DNA of 64,000 nucleotides from Flaccisagitta enflata (GCA_965153355.1 OZ231127.1:60264001-60328000), one strand, 5' to 3'. Counted from the stretch's first letter, positions 11,788 to 22,940 are shown. A program made the numbers and translations. The notes: generated from the letters alone by a model not told the origin.

Positions 11788-12211
11788 TAGGACCCGAAGT
11801 AGTCAAGGTTTTGAAATCAACTAGTTAATAGTTAACTTGACTACTTTTTTCAGTAGTTAACTACTAAGAGTAGTTAAAAATTTTAGCCTTTTTTGTTATA
11901 TCCAATGAAATATTTTCAGAAAAGTGTGGCATTCACATTGAATTTTTACAAAGTTACATTTGCCCTAATCAATTTTGGCTCACATATTAGATGTTTTTTG
12001 TTGTAATCATGAAAAAAATTCTGTCTTTTACAAATTGGTGTGAATTTTTCTAAAAAACCCATAAAATCTAAGAAAAATACCTGATTTTTGCCATTTTGTA
12101 CCCAAAAATTAGTCAATTAGTTAACTAGTTAATTTTAGTTAGTTAACTGCAGGGGTTTTCAAAATTTTAACTAGTTAACTAACTAGTTAAAGTTAACTAC
12201 TTCGAGTCCTA
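11788..12211. mobile_element. hAT-type MITE with 8-bp target site duplication
   Basis: The 8-mer TTTGGGAT flanks the element exactly on both sides (11780-11787 and 12212-12219). Inside it the termini are inverted repeats, TAGGACCCGAAGTAGT at the left and ACTACTTCGAGTCCTA at the right, with one mismatch. Subterminal regions are rich in repeated TTAACTAGTTAA-like palindromes, a usual layout for hAT transposase-binding sites. It is 424 bp long with no coding capacity, so it depends on a transposase encoded elsewhere. An 8-bp duplication with TAGG ends is the basis for the hAT call. Confidence 0.85.
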
Positions 12212-12258
12212 TTTGGGATTGAAAAAATAATTTACAGGATTTTCATGTTTTTGGTTTG

Positions 12259-12455
12259 TTTCTTCTTCTTCTTCTTCTTCTTCTTTCTCAAATTCTTCTT
12301 CTTCTCTTTTATCTCCTTTATCTCCTCCATCTTTTTCCTCTTCTTCTTCCTCTCCTTTTTTTTTTTCTTCTTCTTCTTCTTCTTCTTCTTCTTCTTCTTC
12401 TTCTTCTTCTTCTTCTTCTTCTTCTTCTTCTTCTTCTTCTTTTTCTTCTTCTTTG

Positions 12456-12533
<78 letters not shown>
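12259..12533 (+). repeat. (CTT)n then (CT)n compound microsatellite
   Basis: A trinucleotide TTC tract to about 12452 is followed by a CT tract to 12533. Long polyphenylalanine, polyglutamate and Arg-Glu frames here are artefacts. Confidence 0.95.
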
Positions 12534-12536
<3 letters not shown>

Positions 12537-12908
12537 AAAAATGTAGAAAAAATGTAGAAAAGAGATGTGTGTAGTAGAAGTGGACATAGTCCAGATTTTG
12601 CGAGCTTTTGTTTGGTCGCGGACACGCAACAAACATGAGCAAGAAATCGTTTCACTGCAAGAGTTTAGGAATGGGGTATTACCCTGCACCTTCACAAATT
12701 TTTAGGTCAAACAGAAGATAGATTAGAAAATAGTTTTTGATGGTTCTTACAGTAAGATTCTTTCGCGCTCTTTCACTTTCTTTACTTTGAAAGACTTTTT
12801 TATTTATAGTTTTTTTAAAAACTCATGGGAGAGCTTTGTTTACAGAAAAAATCAGGCGCAGAATATCATGGAAACCACCGGACAAAACTCTGTCAAATGC
12901 AGTCCAAA

Positions 12909-13025
12909 GGTTGATATCAGATCTCAGCGTGAGCAATTTGGGTTCAAATCATTGGTGGAAGTGTCAAGGATGATATCAGATCTCTATGTGAGCAATTCGG
13001 GTTCAAATCGTTGGTGGAAATTTCT
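12909..13025 (+). repeat. 59-bp tandem duplication
   Basis: Two copies of a unit beginning TTGATATCAGATCTC or TGATATCAGATCTC and containing GAGCAATTTGGGTTCAAATC. Each unit contains GGTTCAAATC, a match to the RNA polymerase III B-box consensus, but no A box or cloverleaf was seen. Confidence 0.7.
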
Positions 13026-13114
13026 CATTTTTTGAAAAACAAATTTGAAGCTTCTCTTTTGACGCATCGAAATACTGTTGTTTGTCATCTGGCTCAAAGC
13101 AAAAAAAGTACAAG

Positions 13115-13179
13115 ATGATTGTTGTTGTTGTTGTTGTTGTTGTTGTCGTTGTTGTTGCTGTTGTTGTTGTCATTGTTGT

Positions 13180-13210
<31 letters not shown>
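13115..13210 (+). repeat. (TTG)n microsatellite
   Basis: A trinucleotide tract with a few C interruptions, directly followed by a CGCGACT repeat. Confidence 0.9.
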
Positions 13211-13226
13211 CATTTTTCCTTAGTCA

Positions 13227-13385
13227 TTTTTAGTCGCGGACTAGCGACTCTATAAGAGGCTTTGTCCGTCCGTCGGTTGGTTGGTTGGTTGGTCGGTTGG
13301 TCCGTGGTCGAAAAGTGGGAAAACACGCATTTCCGCCCCTGCCCACCCGTCCGCGACTGGTATTGGCCGTGTATCCGGCCTTGTT
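13227..13385 (-). repeat. CGCGACT repeat, near full-length
   Basis: In plus orientation it starts TTTTTAGTCGCGGAC, passes through CCGTCCGTCGG/GGTTGGTTGG tetranucleotides and CCCCTGCCCACCCG, and ends GTATCCGGCCTTGTT. A further degenerate stretch of the same family seems to follow at about 13512-13640. Confidence 0.85.
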
Positions 13386-13640
13386 TCGGTCCTACTTCTT
13401 TGCTCATTATTGCTCTTCAACTACTGTTTACGCGTGATTTTGCCGCATGTTTCTGTTGCTTTTCATGTTGATGTCGCGAAATTGGCTGATATACTGATTT
13501 TTGAACAATACAGCCCCTGTCCAGCCACAGTACAGCCCTGCTCACCCGCTTACTGCCCCCGCCAACCCGCATCACTGAACCTGCCTGCCCGCCAGCTACG
13601 ACTTATTGGCCGTGTATCGGCGTGTATCCAGCCTTGGTTT

Positions 13641-14987
13641 TTTAAAAACCAGAGTATGCGCGGGATAAAAAAATGTCAAATACACCATTTTTACGGCATA
13701 TTCAAGGCATGCTCTAACAGCATTCTTTGGCATGAGATCATACATAACCTTATTGTAATAAGATGGAATTGTTACTTGAGTATGTCTGAGGCCTACGTAC
13801 TTTGTTTTTCAAAATCTTAGAGCGAATGTAGTGGAATCTGAGAAAAAATACCAAAAATTTTGCTGTTTTATAGCATTTCACAGCATATACTGATACTAAT
13901 TTTCAACATCTAAAGATCAATTCTTTGCAAAATGAAGTCTCTGGACCAGTTACACAAATACTGAGTACTGACAAATCAGTGCTGCAGTATATCAAAGAGA
14001 AATACTGAAGAAATGGTAAAAAATGCTATTTTTACAGCATTTTTACAGCATTAATTCAAATTTCAGTCAGGAAATTTTTGAGAATTGAGTATGAAGTGAT
14101 AATTTAAGTATTTCCGATGCCCAACCAATCAATTGTTATTACCACATGTTCTTTTTTTACAACCTAAAGCCTCTAACAATGCGTGACTATCAAAAAACTT
14201 GAGGGAGCTATAAGAAATGTGTCCACACCTAGAGACATGGAATCACAAAAATACTCATAAATCGAGAATGCCTTGACCAAGGGACTTGAAATTATATAGT
14301 TAGACGCAGAACTTGATGCTCTTTCAGACCATACCCAATGCAAACTTCCCTAGTTTCATAAGACAGGTCTTGATACTATAAATCACAGCGTGACATAAGC
14401 GTGACAGGGTGAGGACACATTTCTTATAGCACATTGAAAATTTTATATTTCTAGATTGAGTCATGGCAAAGTCACGAAATTTGGCATGAACACTCTCATA
14501 TGTCTTCACTAAACGGGCAAAAAAGAAAAAGTTGAAAAAATCAAGGAATGATGATTTTTTTTTATCAACAATTGGAATTTTTCCCAAAAATTGTCAAAAA
14601 CAATTTAAAAAGATTTCAAAAATTTTTATTTTTCTACTATGAACAAGGACCTGTCAACAAAAGATTTTATGTCCTCAAAACCATAACCAGGACCAATGAA
14701 AATGTCCCATTTCTTCATATCATGTTGTCTTTTTTCTCACATTTTACAGTGATGATAGTCAGTGTGACCTAAATAGGACATATAGAAATTGGTCAAATCA
14801 GCCCTTTTTTGGGTCTCAGATCGTAATGATATGTCAACACTGAAGATAGTAGGTTGCTACCTAGGTGCTACCTGATGTCCCTGACCACCTAGGGACATTT
14901 TTCTCAAAAAAGAAGTTGAGAAAGGATACTCTATATGTCATCTTATAAGGGTATTTCCTTGGCCCGGCGAATCCCGAATCTTACCTA
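13641..14987. other. AT-rich DNA without recognisable gene
   Basis: Only short unsupported frames; nothing recognisable on either strand. Confidence 0.55.
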
Positions 14988-15352
14988 GAGTAGCAATATT
15001 GTTTCGTCTCTCATGCCTGAACGCTTTGACTTAGATGAATGCGGTTAGCGCCATTTGATCAGAAATTCGTTCAAGTTTCAGAATCTTACCAATTTTTATA
15101 TCAATTTTTCATTCTAAGCAAAGATATTGCCCAAAACGCCTGTTTGATTTTGGTGGAAAACTTAAAGCAATTTTTTTCGCTATTTTTGATTTGGAGTAGC
15201 AATTTTGTTTCGTCTCTCATTCCTAAACCCTTTGACATAGATGAACGTGGTTTGCGCCATTCGATCAAAACTATGTTCTAGTTTTGACTCTCACCGACTT
15301 TTATATCAATTTTTTTATTTTAAGCAAAGATGATGACCAAAACGCCTGTTTC
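14988..15352 (+). repeat. 206-bp direct tandem duplication
   Basis: Unit 1 starts GAGTAGCAATATTGTTTCG at 14988 and unit 2 starts GAGTAGCAATTTTGTTTCG at 15194. Both run to CCAAAACGCCTGTTT, with roughly four fifths identity by eye. Confidence 0.75.
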
Positions 15353-15375
15353 CATTCTTTTGATCTAGATAGTCG

Positions 15376-15592
15376 TCTGGTTTTAGTCTGGTTTTAGTCT
15401 GGTATAAGTCTGGTTTAGGTCTGGTATAACTGAGTCTGGTTCAAGTCTGGTTTAAGTTTGGTTTTAGTCTGGATTAAGTCTGGTTCAAGTCTGGTTCAAG
15501 TCTGGTTCAAGTCTGGTTTAAGTCTGGTTTAAGCCTGGTTTAAGCCTGGTTTAAGCATGGTTTAAGTCTGGTTTAAGTCTAGTTTAACTCAC
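15376..15592 (+). repeat. AGTCTGGTTTA minisatellite, copy 2
   Basis: About nineteen units of 11-12 bases with T/C/A variation at the end of each unit; the same motif flanks the LTR element at 9287. Confidence 0.9.
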
Positions 15593-15637
15593 TAACTCAA
15601 GATGGGGATTTAGATTTCAAGACGATCACCGTTTTCC

Positions 15638-15873
15638 TTTTTTTAGTCCCGTGCTACGCGACTCTACACCCCGCTTTGTCGGTCTGTCCGTTAGACCCAT
15701 TTTTTCCCGAGACATTTGTTGTTAGAAAACATTTGACAGTGCCATATTGTTGCAAAGTCTCTCTGCTATCATGTTAGAAAAAGAAAAAAACAATTTTCAA
15801 ATGATCAAGTGACCTCAAATATGGCCCCTGCCCACCAGCACGCGACTGGGGTAGCCATGTATCCGGCCTTGTT
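15638..15873 (-). repeat. CGCGACT repeat, full-length with altered middle
   Basis: Begins TTTTTTTAGTCCCGTGCTACGCGAC and ends GTATCCGGCCTTGTT. The middle (about 15695-15800) is unrelated to other copies, showing that the termini are conserved while the centre varies. Confidence 0.8.
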
Positions 15874-15980
15874 AAAATTCGATCTGGAACCAATTTTTCT
15901 TGCGATCCAAATCAGTACTCTTGTTTGCCAACAGATAATTTACTTGATAATTTACTTGAAGAAAAACCATTCTACAGTTA

Positions 15981-16199
15981 ACAAGGCCGGATACACGGCT
16001 ACCCCAGTCGCGTGCAGGGGGGCAGGGGCCGTATTTGAGGTCACTTGATCATTTGGGCAGGAGCAGTGAGGCTAAAAACCGCAAAAACCCAAAAAAAGTA
16101 AAGTGTGACGGACTGACGGACGGACCAACGGACGGACGGACCGACAGACGGACCAACCGACAAAGCGGGGTGTAGAGTCGCGTAGCACGCGACTAAAAA
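15981..16199 (+). repeat. CGCGACT repeat, full-length reference copy
   Basis: Modules in order: ACAAGGCCGGATACACGGCT; CCCCAGTCGCGTGC; GGGCAGGGGCCGT; a linker TTTGAGGTCACTTGATCA; TTTGGGCAGGAGCAGTGAGG; an A-rich stretch ending AAAGTAAAGTGTGACGG; about 80 bp of GGAC/GACC tetranucleotides; AAAGCGGGGTGTAG; and the terminal hairpin AGTCGCGT-AGC-ACGCGACT followed by AAAAA. Confidence 0.9.
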
Positions 16200-16590
16200 G
16201 AAAAACGGTTAGGGCCTTTAAATTAGTGGCCCCTTGTTGTGCTAGTGTTATATCTAGCCCTGATTTTAGGGATTTTTTTGACAGAGCCAGTCGGGCTCGC
16301 TTTCCACTTTTTGGCAGAGCCCGACTGGAAAACCATGAGCCCGGTAAAAACTGTTTTGCCAAATCTTCGGATAATATCAACCTATATTCGTATCAATAGT
16401 TACTGATTCGATGACGCAGTGAAAGGCTTATCACTGATTGTATGATTCAACATGTGAAATGCTCAAAAAATTACTCAAAATGACTCAAAATGGGAAGATT
16501 TTTCAAGTGTTTCACTCCATTAGCTTCAGCGCTTCAAATTCATCCTTGAAAGACCTATCAGACCTATAAGCCATCCTAGACAGACTCAGA
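16200..16590. other. no recognisable gene
   Basis: Contains a small inverted pair, AGAGCCAGTCGGGCTCGC and GCAGAGCCCGACTGG (about 16282-16330); otherwise nothing was identified. Confidence 0.5.
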
Positions 16591-16596
16591 AGGCAA

Positions 16597-16845
16597 CGAG
16601 GCTGCCCACAGGTGTCAGTGGGACTGCCAATAGGCGGCAGTAGGATCACCCACAGGCGGCGGTGGGACCGCCCACAGGCGGCAGTGGGACCACCCAGAGG
16701 TGGCAGATGGACCACTTATAGGCGGCAGTGGGACCGCCCAAAGGCGGCAGTGGGACTGCCCACAGGCAGTAGTGAGGCCGCCATAGGAGGAAGTGAGGTT
16801 GCACACAGGTAATTATTGGGCTGCCCACAGGCGGCCATTATTCAC
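16597..16845 (+). repeat. 22-bp GC-rich minisatellite of hairpin-forming units
   Basis: About eleven units based on GTGGGACCGCCCACAGGCGG plus CA. CCGCC and GGCGG in each unit can pair around CACA. Frames across it are open on both strands because of composition and are not genes. Confidence 0.9.
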
Positions 16846-17120
16846 GACACAGATTTGTCTGGTTATTGATGTTAGAACATTTTAGGAGTTACAGGGTGTA
16901 TCATGCCAAATTAGATATAAGAAAACAAAAGCATTCTGTTTCTAAAAGTGCAAAAAAAATTTTGAAAAAAGATTCAAAGAGCACACGAGCTCCAGTTTTT
17001 TTTATAAAAATTTCATGGGTCTGAGTCAAATATTCTAGCCACAGCATCAATGTGAGGTAAATTGAGCATTTCAAGGAGAAGCACTTTAGATATTATTTTG
17101 ATTCCTAAAAGTTTTTTTTT

Positions 17121-17258
17121 AATTGCTCTCATTTCTAAACGGCTTCAGTTACAGATGCCAGATTGGTCCCAAATTAAAGCTTATGAAATTTTCTTTAATT
17201 TGAGATCAATCTGGCATATGTGGCTCAAGCCGTTTAAAAATGAGAGCAATTTAAAAAA
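17121..17258. repeat. short palindromic element
   Basis: AATTGCTCTCATTTCTAAACGG at the left pairs with CCGTTTAAAAATGAGAGCAATT at the right, around a centre near 17190. The arm resembles sequences inside the TA-flanked MITE at 27242-28002, so it is probably a solo internal relic of that family. Confidence 0.65.
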
Positions 17259-17341
17259 ATCAAAATCATTACCAAAAAAATTCTCTTTTCACTATATCTA
17301 TCGGATGGATGGTTGGTTGATCAGTAGGTACTTAACGCTTA

Positions 17342-17442
17342 GTTTTTAAGTGGTTTTTGCATAACTGCTCCTGCCTAGATAATTGGATAGCCTTTTTTAT
17401 CACTGTGCCTGCCCACCTGCACGCAGCCGTGTATCCGGCCTT
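17342..17442 (-). repeat. CGCGACT repeat, partial
   Basis: Retains GCATAACTGCTCCTGCC, GCCTGCCCACCTGC and GTATCCGGCC; the 3' hairpin is lost. Confidence 0.65.
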
Positions 17443-17496
17443 AATCGTTTTAGATGTTTCCCTGTCATTAAATCCCGTATTTCTATGTAAAAACTG

Positions 17497-17663
17497 ACAA
17501 GGCCTCCAGTTGCGTCTGGTTGGGCAGTGGGCAGGGGCAGTGTTTAAATTGGCCAACCAAGCATTTGGGCAGGAAATGACGCAAAAACTGCCCGTTATCG
17601 CTAAAAAGCTATGTGTTACTGACCGACGGACCAACAAACCGTTGCATGTATGTGACTAAAAAA
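17497..17663 (+). repeat. CGCGACT repeat, diverged
   Basis: Starts ACAAGGCCTCC, keeps GGGCAGTGGGCAGGGGC and a short GACCGACGGACC stretch, and ends GTATGTGACTAAAAA with a degraded hairpin. Confidence 0.7.
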
Positions 17664-18627
17664 GGATAAACCAAGCATTGGGCAACATTTGATGTTCACG
17701 TAGATCTATTCTGTGTCCATGCATGTTCATACGAGGTCATGTTTGTCCATCTGTTGGTCAATAGCCACGTGCCAAATGGGCGTTCCCAACAATCTTCATG
17801 CCTCTGTGCGTTCATTCCTTTGTTCATTTATTCATTTGATCATTCATTCATTTATTTGATCAGACCTGAAGATGGGTAATTGACATTGATTCTGATCTTG
17901 CTGCTGCCAACGCCGCCAGTGCAGATACCACTGCCGTCACCGAGGGCGTAGATGTTTCTCTGTGTCGCATACTTAGAAGAACTCGGTTCTATCGGTGGTT
18001 ATCTAGGTCCATCTCCGAAATCTAAGTCGCCTCTAGCTTCTCCCTCAATAGAAATTGGCGTAAGAATAGAATGAAAAAAAAAAAGAAAATAAAGAAAATC
18101 CAAACGTCTTTCCTAGCACAAAATGAATTTCTTGTTCACATCGGTAAGAGACTAGTTTTCATCCTCATTCTAGCCTTAGACTGCTTGTGACGCATAGTTC
18201 TCTCTGCAGTGTCAGAAGGTTGATTGACGTGAGATACATTGACTCGTGTTGGATCGAGTCAGTCAGTCATTATTTTCTTTTTGCACAATTTCATGCCAGC
18301 ACCGGCAGGGGCTGACAGAGGGGACAAATAACACTTCCAAATTGCGATGTTTTTTCCTTTTGGCTACATTTCTTAAGTCGAACTGCCTCAGAATACCATA
18401 AAATATGGTTTACAAGAATGAGACTTGCTTGATCTTCCATGTGAAAGCTAGTGGGCAAATCTCGCTATAGATCGACGCCGTCAGGTGCCTAGATGACCTC
18501 TATAGATTCAAAATGTTTTTATGACCCTGCCTGGGGCGGGGGAATACTACCTTTAAATGCTCAGTTCACTTCAAATTGATGTTGTGGGTAGAATATTTCA
18601 CTCAGACCAATGAAATTTTGTACACAA
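17664..18627. other. no recognisable gene
   Basis: Slightly more GC-rich than its surroundings around 17880-18060, but no frame or domain can be supported on either strand. Confidence 0.5.
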
Positions 18628-18834
18628 ACAAGGCCAGATACACAGCTACCGTAGTCGCGTGTCGGTGGGCAGGAGCAGTGCTGGAGATGGTCACTGGGTC
18701 ATCTGGGCAGAAGCCATATTCTCAAAAAGATCAAAATCGCCAAAAAAGTAAAAAGGGGACCAACCAACCAACCGACCGACCGACCAGCAGACCGACATAG
18801 TGGGGTGTAGAGTTGCGTAGCACGTAACTAAAAA
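18628..18834 (+). repeat. CGCGACT repeat, full-length
   Basis: Starts ACAAGGCCAGATACACAGC and ends GTTGCGTAGCACGTAACTAAAAA-like. The hairpin bases changed on both sides of the stem relative to the reference copy. Confidence 0.8.
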
Positions 18835-18873
18835 CCAAAGCTCATATGCTCATTGAATTCTTTTTCAGAACTG

Positions 18874-18953
18874 TTTTAATCGCGTGCTTTGCAACTCTAT
18901 AAGCCACTTTTTGGTCCATCCGTCGGTCCGTCAGTCCGTCGGTTTGTTTGTCA
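18874..18953 (-). repeat. CGCGACT repeat, 3' fragment
   Basis: TTTTAATCGCGTGCTTTGC followed by CCGTCGGTCCGTC tetranucleotides; the 5' modules are absent. Confidence 0.65.
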
Positions 18954-19258
18954 GAGAAGAGACTGAGTGGTGGAGACTACTTCTGAGGTCATTTTGATAA
19001 TTTTAGTGTCTACCAGTCTGTCTGTCTGATCTTTTGTGAAAATGCCAACACGCGTGACTTAAGTCTAATGATTTTGTTTAACTTTTAGAAGCAGAATGCT
19101 ATTGTTTTCCTATAACTAATTTGGCATGATACACCCTGTATTGCCCTTCTATTTCATGCCCAATCAAGTTTTCGTGGAACACATTATGGCGAACGCCACT
19201 GGTTTAGTCTCTCTTGACTTTCTTTAAATACTTATATGAAGTCAAAGAGTTGATCTGA

Positions 19259-19416
19259 TTTTTAGTCGCGGACACTCGACTCTACACCTTGCCGTGTCGG
19301 TCGGTAGGTCGGTCCGTCCGTCCGTCCGTCTGCACATTTTTGAATTCCATGCGGTTTTGGCATAACTGCTCCTGCCCAACCGTCCGTGACTGGATTGCCG
19401 TGTATCCGGCCTTGTT
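19259..19416 (-). repeat. CGCGACT repeat, short form
   Basis: Begins TTTTTAGTCGCGGACAC, has the GTCGGTCGGTAGG array, GCATAACTGCTCCTGCCCAA, and ends GTATCCGGCCTTGTT. It belongs to the same short subtype as 32117-32273. Confidence 0.85.
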
Positions 19417-19579
19417 TAATTTTAGTGATGATCCGATTCATTTTTGTCCGAGACAAATTTGAGAATGGTAAGGCGGAATGATGGCGGACTATAAACAAAA
19501 GACTGTCGCGAAAAAAATTAACATTCCTAAGCGGACCTCTCAGTGTAGAACTATCATGACTTCTCAATGGAAAAGTAGA

Positions 19580-19790
19580 ACAAGGCCGGATACACGGCTA
19601 CCCCAGTCGCGTGCGGGTGGGCAGGGGCTGTTTTTGAGGTCACTTGATCATTTGGGCAGGAGCAGTGAGGCCAACGACCGCAAAAACCCAAAAAAAGTAA
19701 AGTGTGACGGACCGACGGACCGATGGACCGACGGACGGACCGACGGACCGACAAAGCGGGGTGTAGAGTCGCGTAGCACGCGACTAAAAA
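19580..19790 (+). repeat. CGCGACT repeat, full-length
   Basis: Nearly identical to the reference copy at 15981, including the terminal hairpin and A-run, which suggests recent spread. Confidence 0.9.
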
Positions 19791-19882
19791 ATTAAAAACG
19801 AATCTCATCTGCTTTTCTAAGTTACAAGACTGAAACTTTCTAAAACTTCCCCAAACAAGTTAGTGAGTCTTGTTTAATTTGG

Positions 19883-22881
19883 CGGTCTAACATCCGCTAG
19901 CCCAAAACCCTTTGAAAAAAAAAAAAAATTAAACCGTCTCCAATTTTTTGCACACTAGTCCTAAAAAAGGTGTACATTAAGAATATCAACTTCATTTTAC
20001 CCAATTGCGAGCCGAAAAAATTAGAAGCACTTTTTTTGGCAAAAAATAGTGGTTTTTTGAGATAAATAGCATAAAGATACATCTCTGAAGAAGTAACATG
20101 CCCTGGTATTGATGAATAATCATCTGCTGAATATTTGTGAGAAATTTCAAAAAATTTCGTCGACGTTAAGATGCCTAAAATGCATTATAAAACTCCAAAA
20201 ATCAAAAAAATCAGCGTTGATGAAAAGATAATGTCTAAAAGAGCTCATGGGATGTTAGAAATCATAAAAATATACTTCCCCACAAATTTTCAGTTATACC
20301 TGATGAATATTGGACGAATTATAACCAAAACAACAAATTACGACAATATGCAAATGAGCTTTTGGGCGAAAATGGCTAAAAACCCACAAAATCACTCTTT
20401 TTTCTCAAAATATGATGATTTTTGCTCTGTTAACCTACTTCAAACCTAGCAAGCTTTCTTTTGATGAAAAATAGAAGGAAATTTTGATCCTGTTATGTAC
20501 ATGACAGTGTTGTATACATGCCAAAAAACACTTTTTGAGTTCTTGACAGGGGGAAAATTGCTAAAAACTCATTAAAATTGCTCTTTCTTTACAAATCATG
20601 ATTGTTTTTAATTGTGCAATGTATTCCAAACTTAAAGAGCACTTATTTGTTTAAGAATAGAATAAAATTTCTCAATCTAATGTTTATAGCAGTGATATTT
20701 AGATAGCCTACAGACATTAACCTGGATTGAAAACCTATTGAATGAGATAATTGAATGTTTATATATCTAACATGAGTGAATGTAGCCAATACAATCTTTA
20801 TATATCTGAGTACATACAAATATCAAGGTCATGGACATAGACAATGCCTAAAGCCTTGACATTGTATTGCTCAAAAAAACAGCAACCATATAAGTTCTGA
20901 AAGTGATTTCTACATGAACATACTCACTTTTTCATTTTGGATTGTTTTTAGATATTAACTCTTTATGGTTGATTTAAAAAGTCTCAAAATGTGTATAACT
21001 ACATTTGCACACCCTCACACCCCTGGTGTGCCTGTTGCTGATGATTCTAGCTGTTGATTAAAAAATCTTACATCAAACAATGTATTAAGTTGTGAACATG
21101 CAACTCTACAACCTGCTATGACAGTTGGTTCTTCTGTTTGTCTCTCCAGCCATCCATCTATCAGACTTATTTGATTACTGCTCCTATCTTGAATCTAAGG
21201 TCAACCATTTTTTAGTCGTTACACGCGACTAGAGTAGCTGTGTATCTGGCCTTGTTCTTTTTATAAAAAAACAGTTTTCTCTTAAGATTATTCATCTCAT
21301 ATCTATCATATCTTTTTGTTACTGATACATACACCTGTCAGTTATTCATCATCAAATACATCTTGTTGCAACATTCTTATTGAATGGATTTCTTTATAAT
21401 TCAGAGCAAAAATGTTTTTAGTTATGAAAGTTTCTTTGTATGTCAAGAACTCAGAAAGTGATCTACAGCTCGTATATAACACTGTCATGTACATAACATG
21501 ATCAAAGAGTCCTTCAATTTTTTTTCAAAAGAAAGCTTGCTAGGTTTGAAGTAGGTTTACAGAGCAAAAAACACCATATTTTGGCAAGAAACAGCGATTT
21601 TGTGGGTTTTTAGCAATTTTCGCCCAAAAGCTCATTTGCATATTGTCGTAATTTGGTTTTTTGGTTATAATTCGTCCAATATTCATCAGGTATGCCTGAA
21701 AATTTGTGGGGAAGTATACAGGGAATACCCTGCAAAGTGCCACCAAAGAAAACGTCATATTTCTGCTTCAAGAATTGATAATTTAATTCTGAAAAAAGTT
21801 CCTGAAAGATCTTTCAAACCGATTTTGTCTGTATTAAACTAACAAATTGGGTTTTGAAAAAATAACCGACCCAGAATAAGTGAAAAATGCCCAAATTTTG
21901 AAAAAAAATCACGGTTTATCTAAAAAAAAAGAAAGAATTGCTCATTTTTTCTCTGCTACTTACCAACAAATTGTGCCATACTGCTGAAAAAGGTCTCTAA
22001 TTGAAGGTTTTTTTCTAAAGAATTGGTATCAGACAAATTTTGAGTTTCTTATCATATTTTTATCAAATTAATACATTTTTCACAGAGATTTCAAGAGCGA
22101 AAATGTTGTTTTGGCCTCTGATAGGCAAATTTCTGATCTTACATAGACTTACAGCCTGATCATTTTGTGCATTCATAATCTACTTCAAAATATCTTTCAT
22201 TCAAGCCCTCACCTGGAATTTTTGCTCAATAGGTTGAGAAATTTTATCAAAATCAGTGAACCCACTCCAAAACCCCCAAAAAGCAAAATGCTTGCCTCGC
22301 CATTTTTAAGATTTCTTTCCATGCAACAGTACAGACACAGTTTTGAAGTTGTGTTCATTTTTTTTGCATCTCATAAAATTGGTTTAAAAAAGCTTTCTAG
22401 AACTTTTTTCAGAATTTGATTATCTCTTCTATAAGCTAAAATATGACGTTTTCTTTGGTGGCACTTTACGGGGTATTCCCTGTATTTTTATGATTTCTAA
22501 CATCCCATGAGCTCTTTTAGACATTATCTTTTCATCAAGGCTGATTTTTTTTATTTTTGGAGTTTTATAATGCATTTTAGGCATCTTAACGTTGACGAAA
22601 TTTTGTGAAATTTTTCAAAAATATTCAGCAGATGATTATTTATCAATACCAGGGCATGTTATTTCTTCAGAGATGTATCTTTATGCTGTTTATCTAAAAA
22701 AACCACCATTTTTTGCCAAAAAAAGTGCTTCCAATTTTTTTGGCTCGCAATCGGGTAAAATAAAGTTGATATTCTTAATCTACACCTTTTTTAGGACTAG
22801 TGTGCAAAAATTTGGAGACGGTTTAATTTTTTTTTTCAGAACTCTTAAAATTGAGCTTTTGGGCTAGCGGATATTAGACCG
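19883..22881. mobile_element. 3-kb foldback element with TTGG target duplication
   Basis: The ends are inverted repeats, CGGTCTAACATCCGCTAGCC at the left and its complement (one mismatch) at the right, and both are followed by long paired arms. The 4-bp direct repeat TTGG lies exactly outside both ends (19879-19882 and 22882-22885). Arms: 19883-20268 pairs with about 22488-22881, and 20269-20545 pairs with 21443-21716. The right arm is split by a nested MITE at 21719-22482. No transposase is encoded; the small frames in the arms (for example 20171-20449) appear on both arms and are by-products. The centre (20546-21442) is AT-rich and holds a remnant of a CGCGACT repeat at 21208-21256. Confidence 0.85.
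21719..22482. mobile_element. TA-flanked MITE nested in the foldback arm
   Basis: Terminal inverted repeats begin CAGGGAATACCCTGCAAAG and extend about 45 bases, with two mismatches. TA lies outside each end (21717-21718 and 22483-22484). The other arm of the foldback element keeps the uninterrupted site (AAGTATATTTTTATG in this orientation), which proves insertion with duplication of TA. TA duplication and CAGG ends point to the Tc1/mariner superfamily. It has no coding capacity. Confidence 0.88.
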
Positions 22882-22940
22882 TTGGTACATCACATGCCGT
22901 GGTCACAGATTTGACAGTCCTGTGGAGCTCGTTTAATGAT

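Noticed and set aside
12209-12695. Long frames of poly-Glu, poly-Phe and Arg-Glu repeats
   Set aside because: Products of (CTT)n and (CT)n microsatellites. The same applies to frames at 34907-35597, 38870-39289, 39755-40102, 45144-45814 and 62231-62827.
12909-13025. tRNA gene suggested by GGTTCAAATC
   Set aside because: Only B-box-like strings are present; no acceptor, D or anticodon arm can be built.
13281-13820. 179-codon frame on the plus strand
   Set aside because: It runs through a CGCGACT repeat and its neighbour and shows no domain or coding bias.
20171-20449. 92-codon frame repeated at 23863, with antisense counterparts at 21540 and 25190
   Set aside because: It lies in the inverted arms of the foldback element and is duplicated with it. 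AT-rich composition and the absence of a domain argue against a gene.
22165-22867. 84- and 91-codon frames duplicated at 25815 and 26242
   Set aside because: They fall in the nested MITE and foldback arm; their conservation between copies only reflects the recent tandem duplication.
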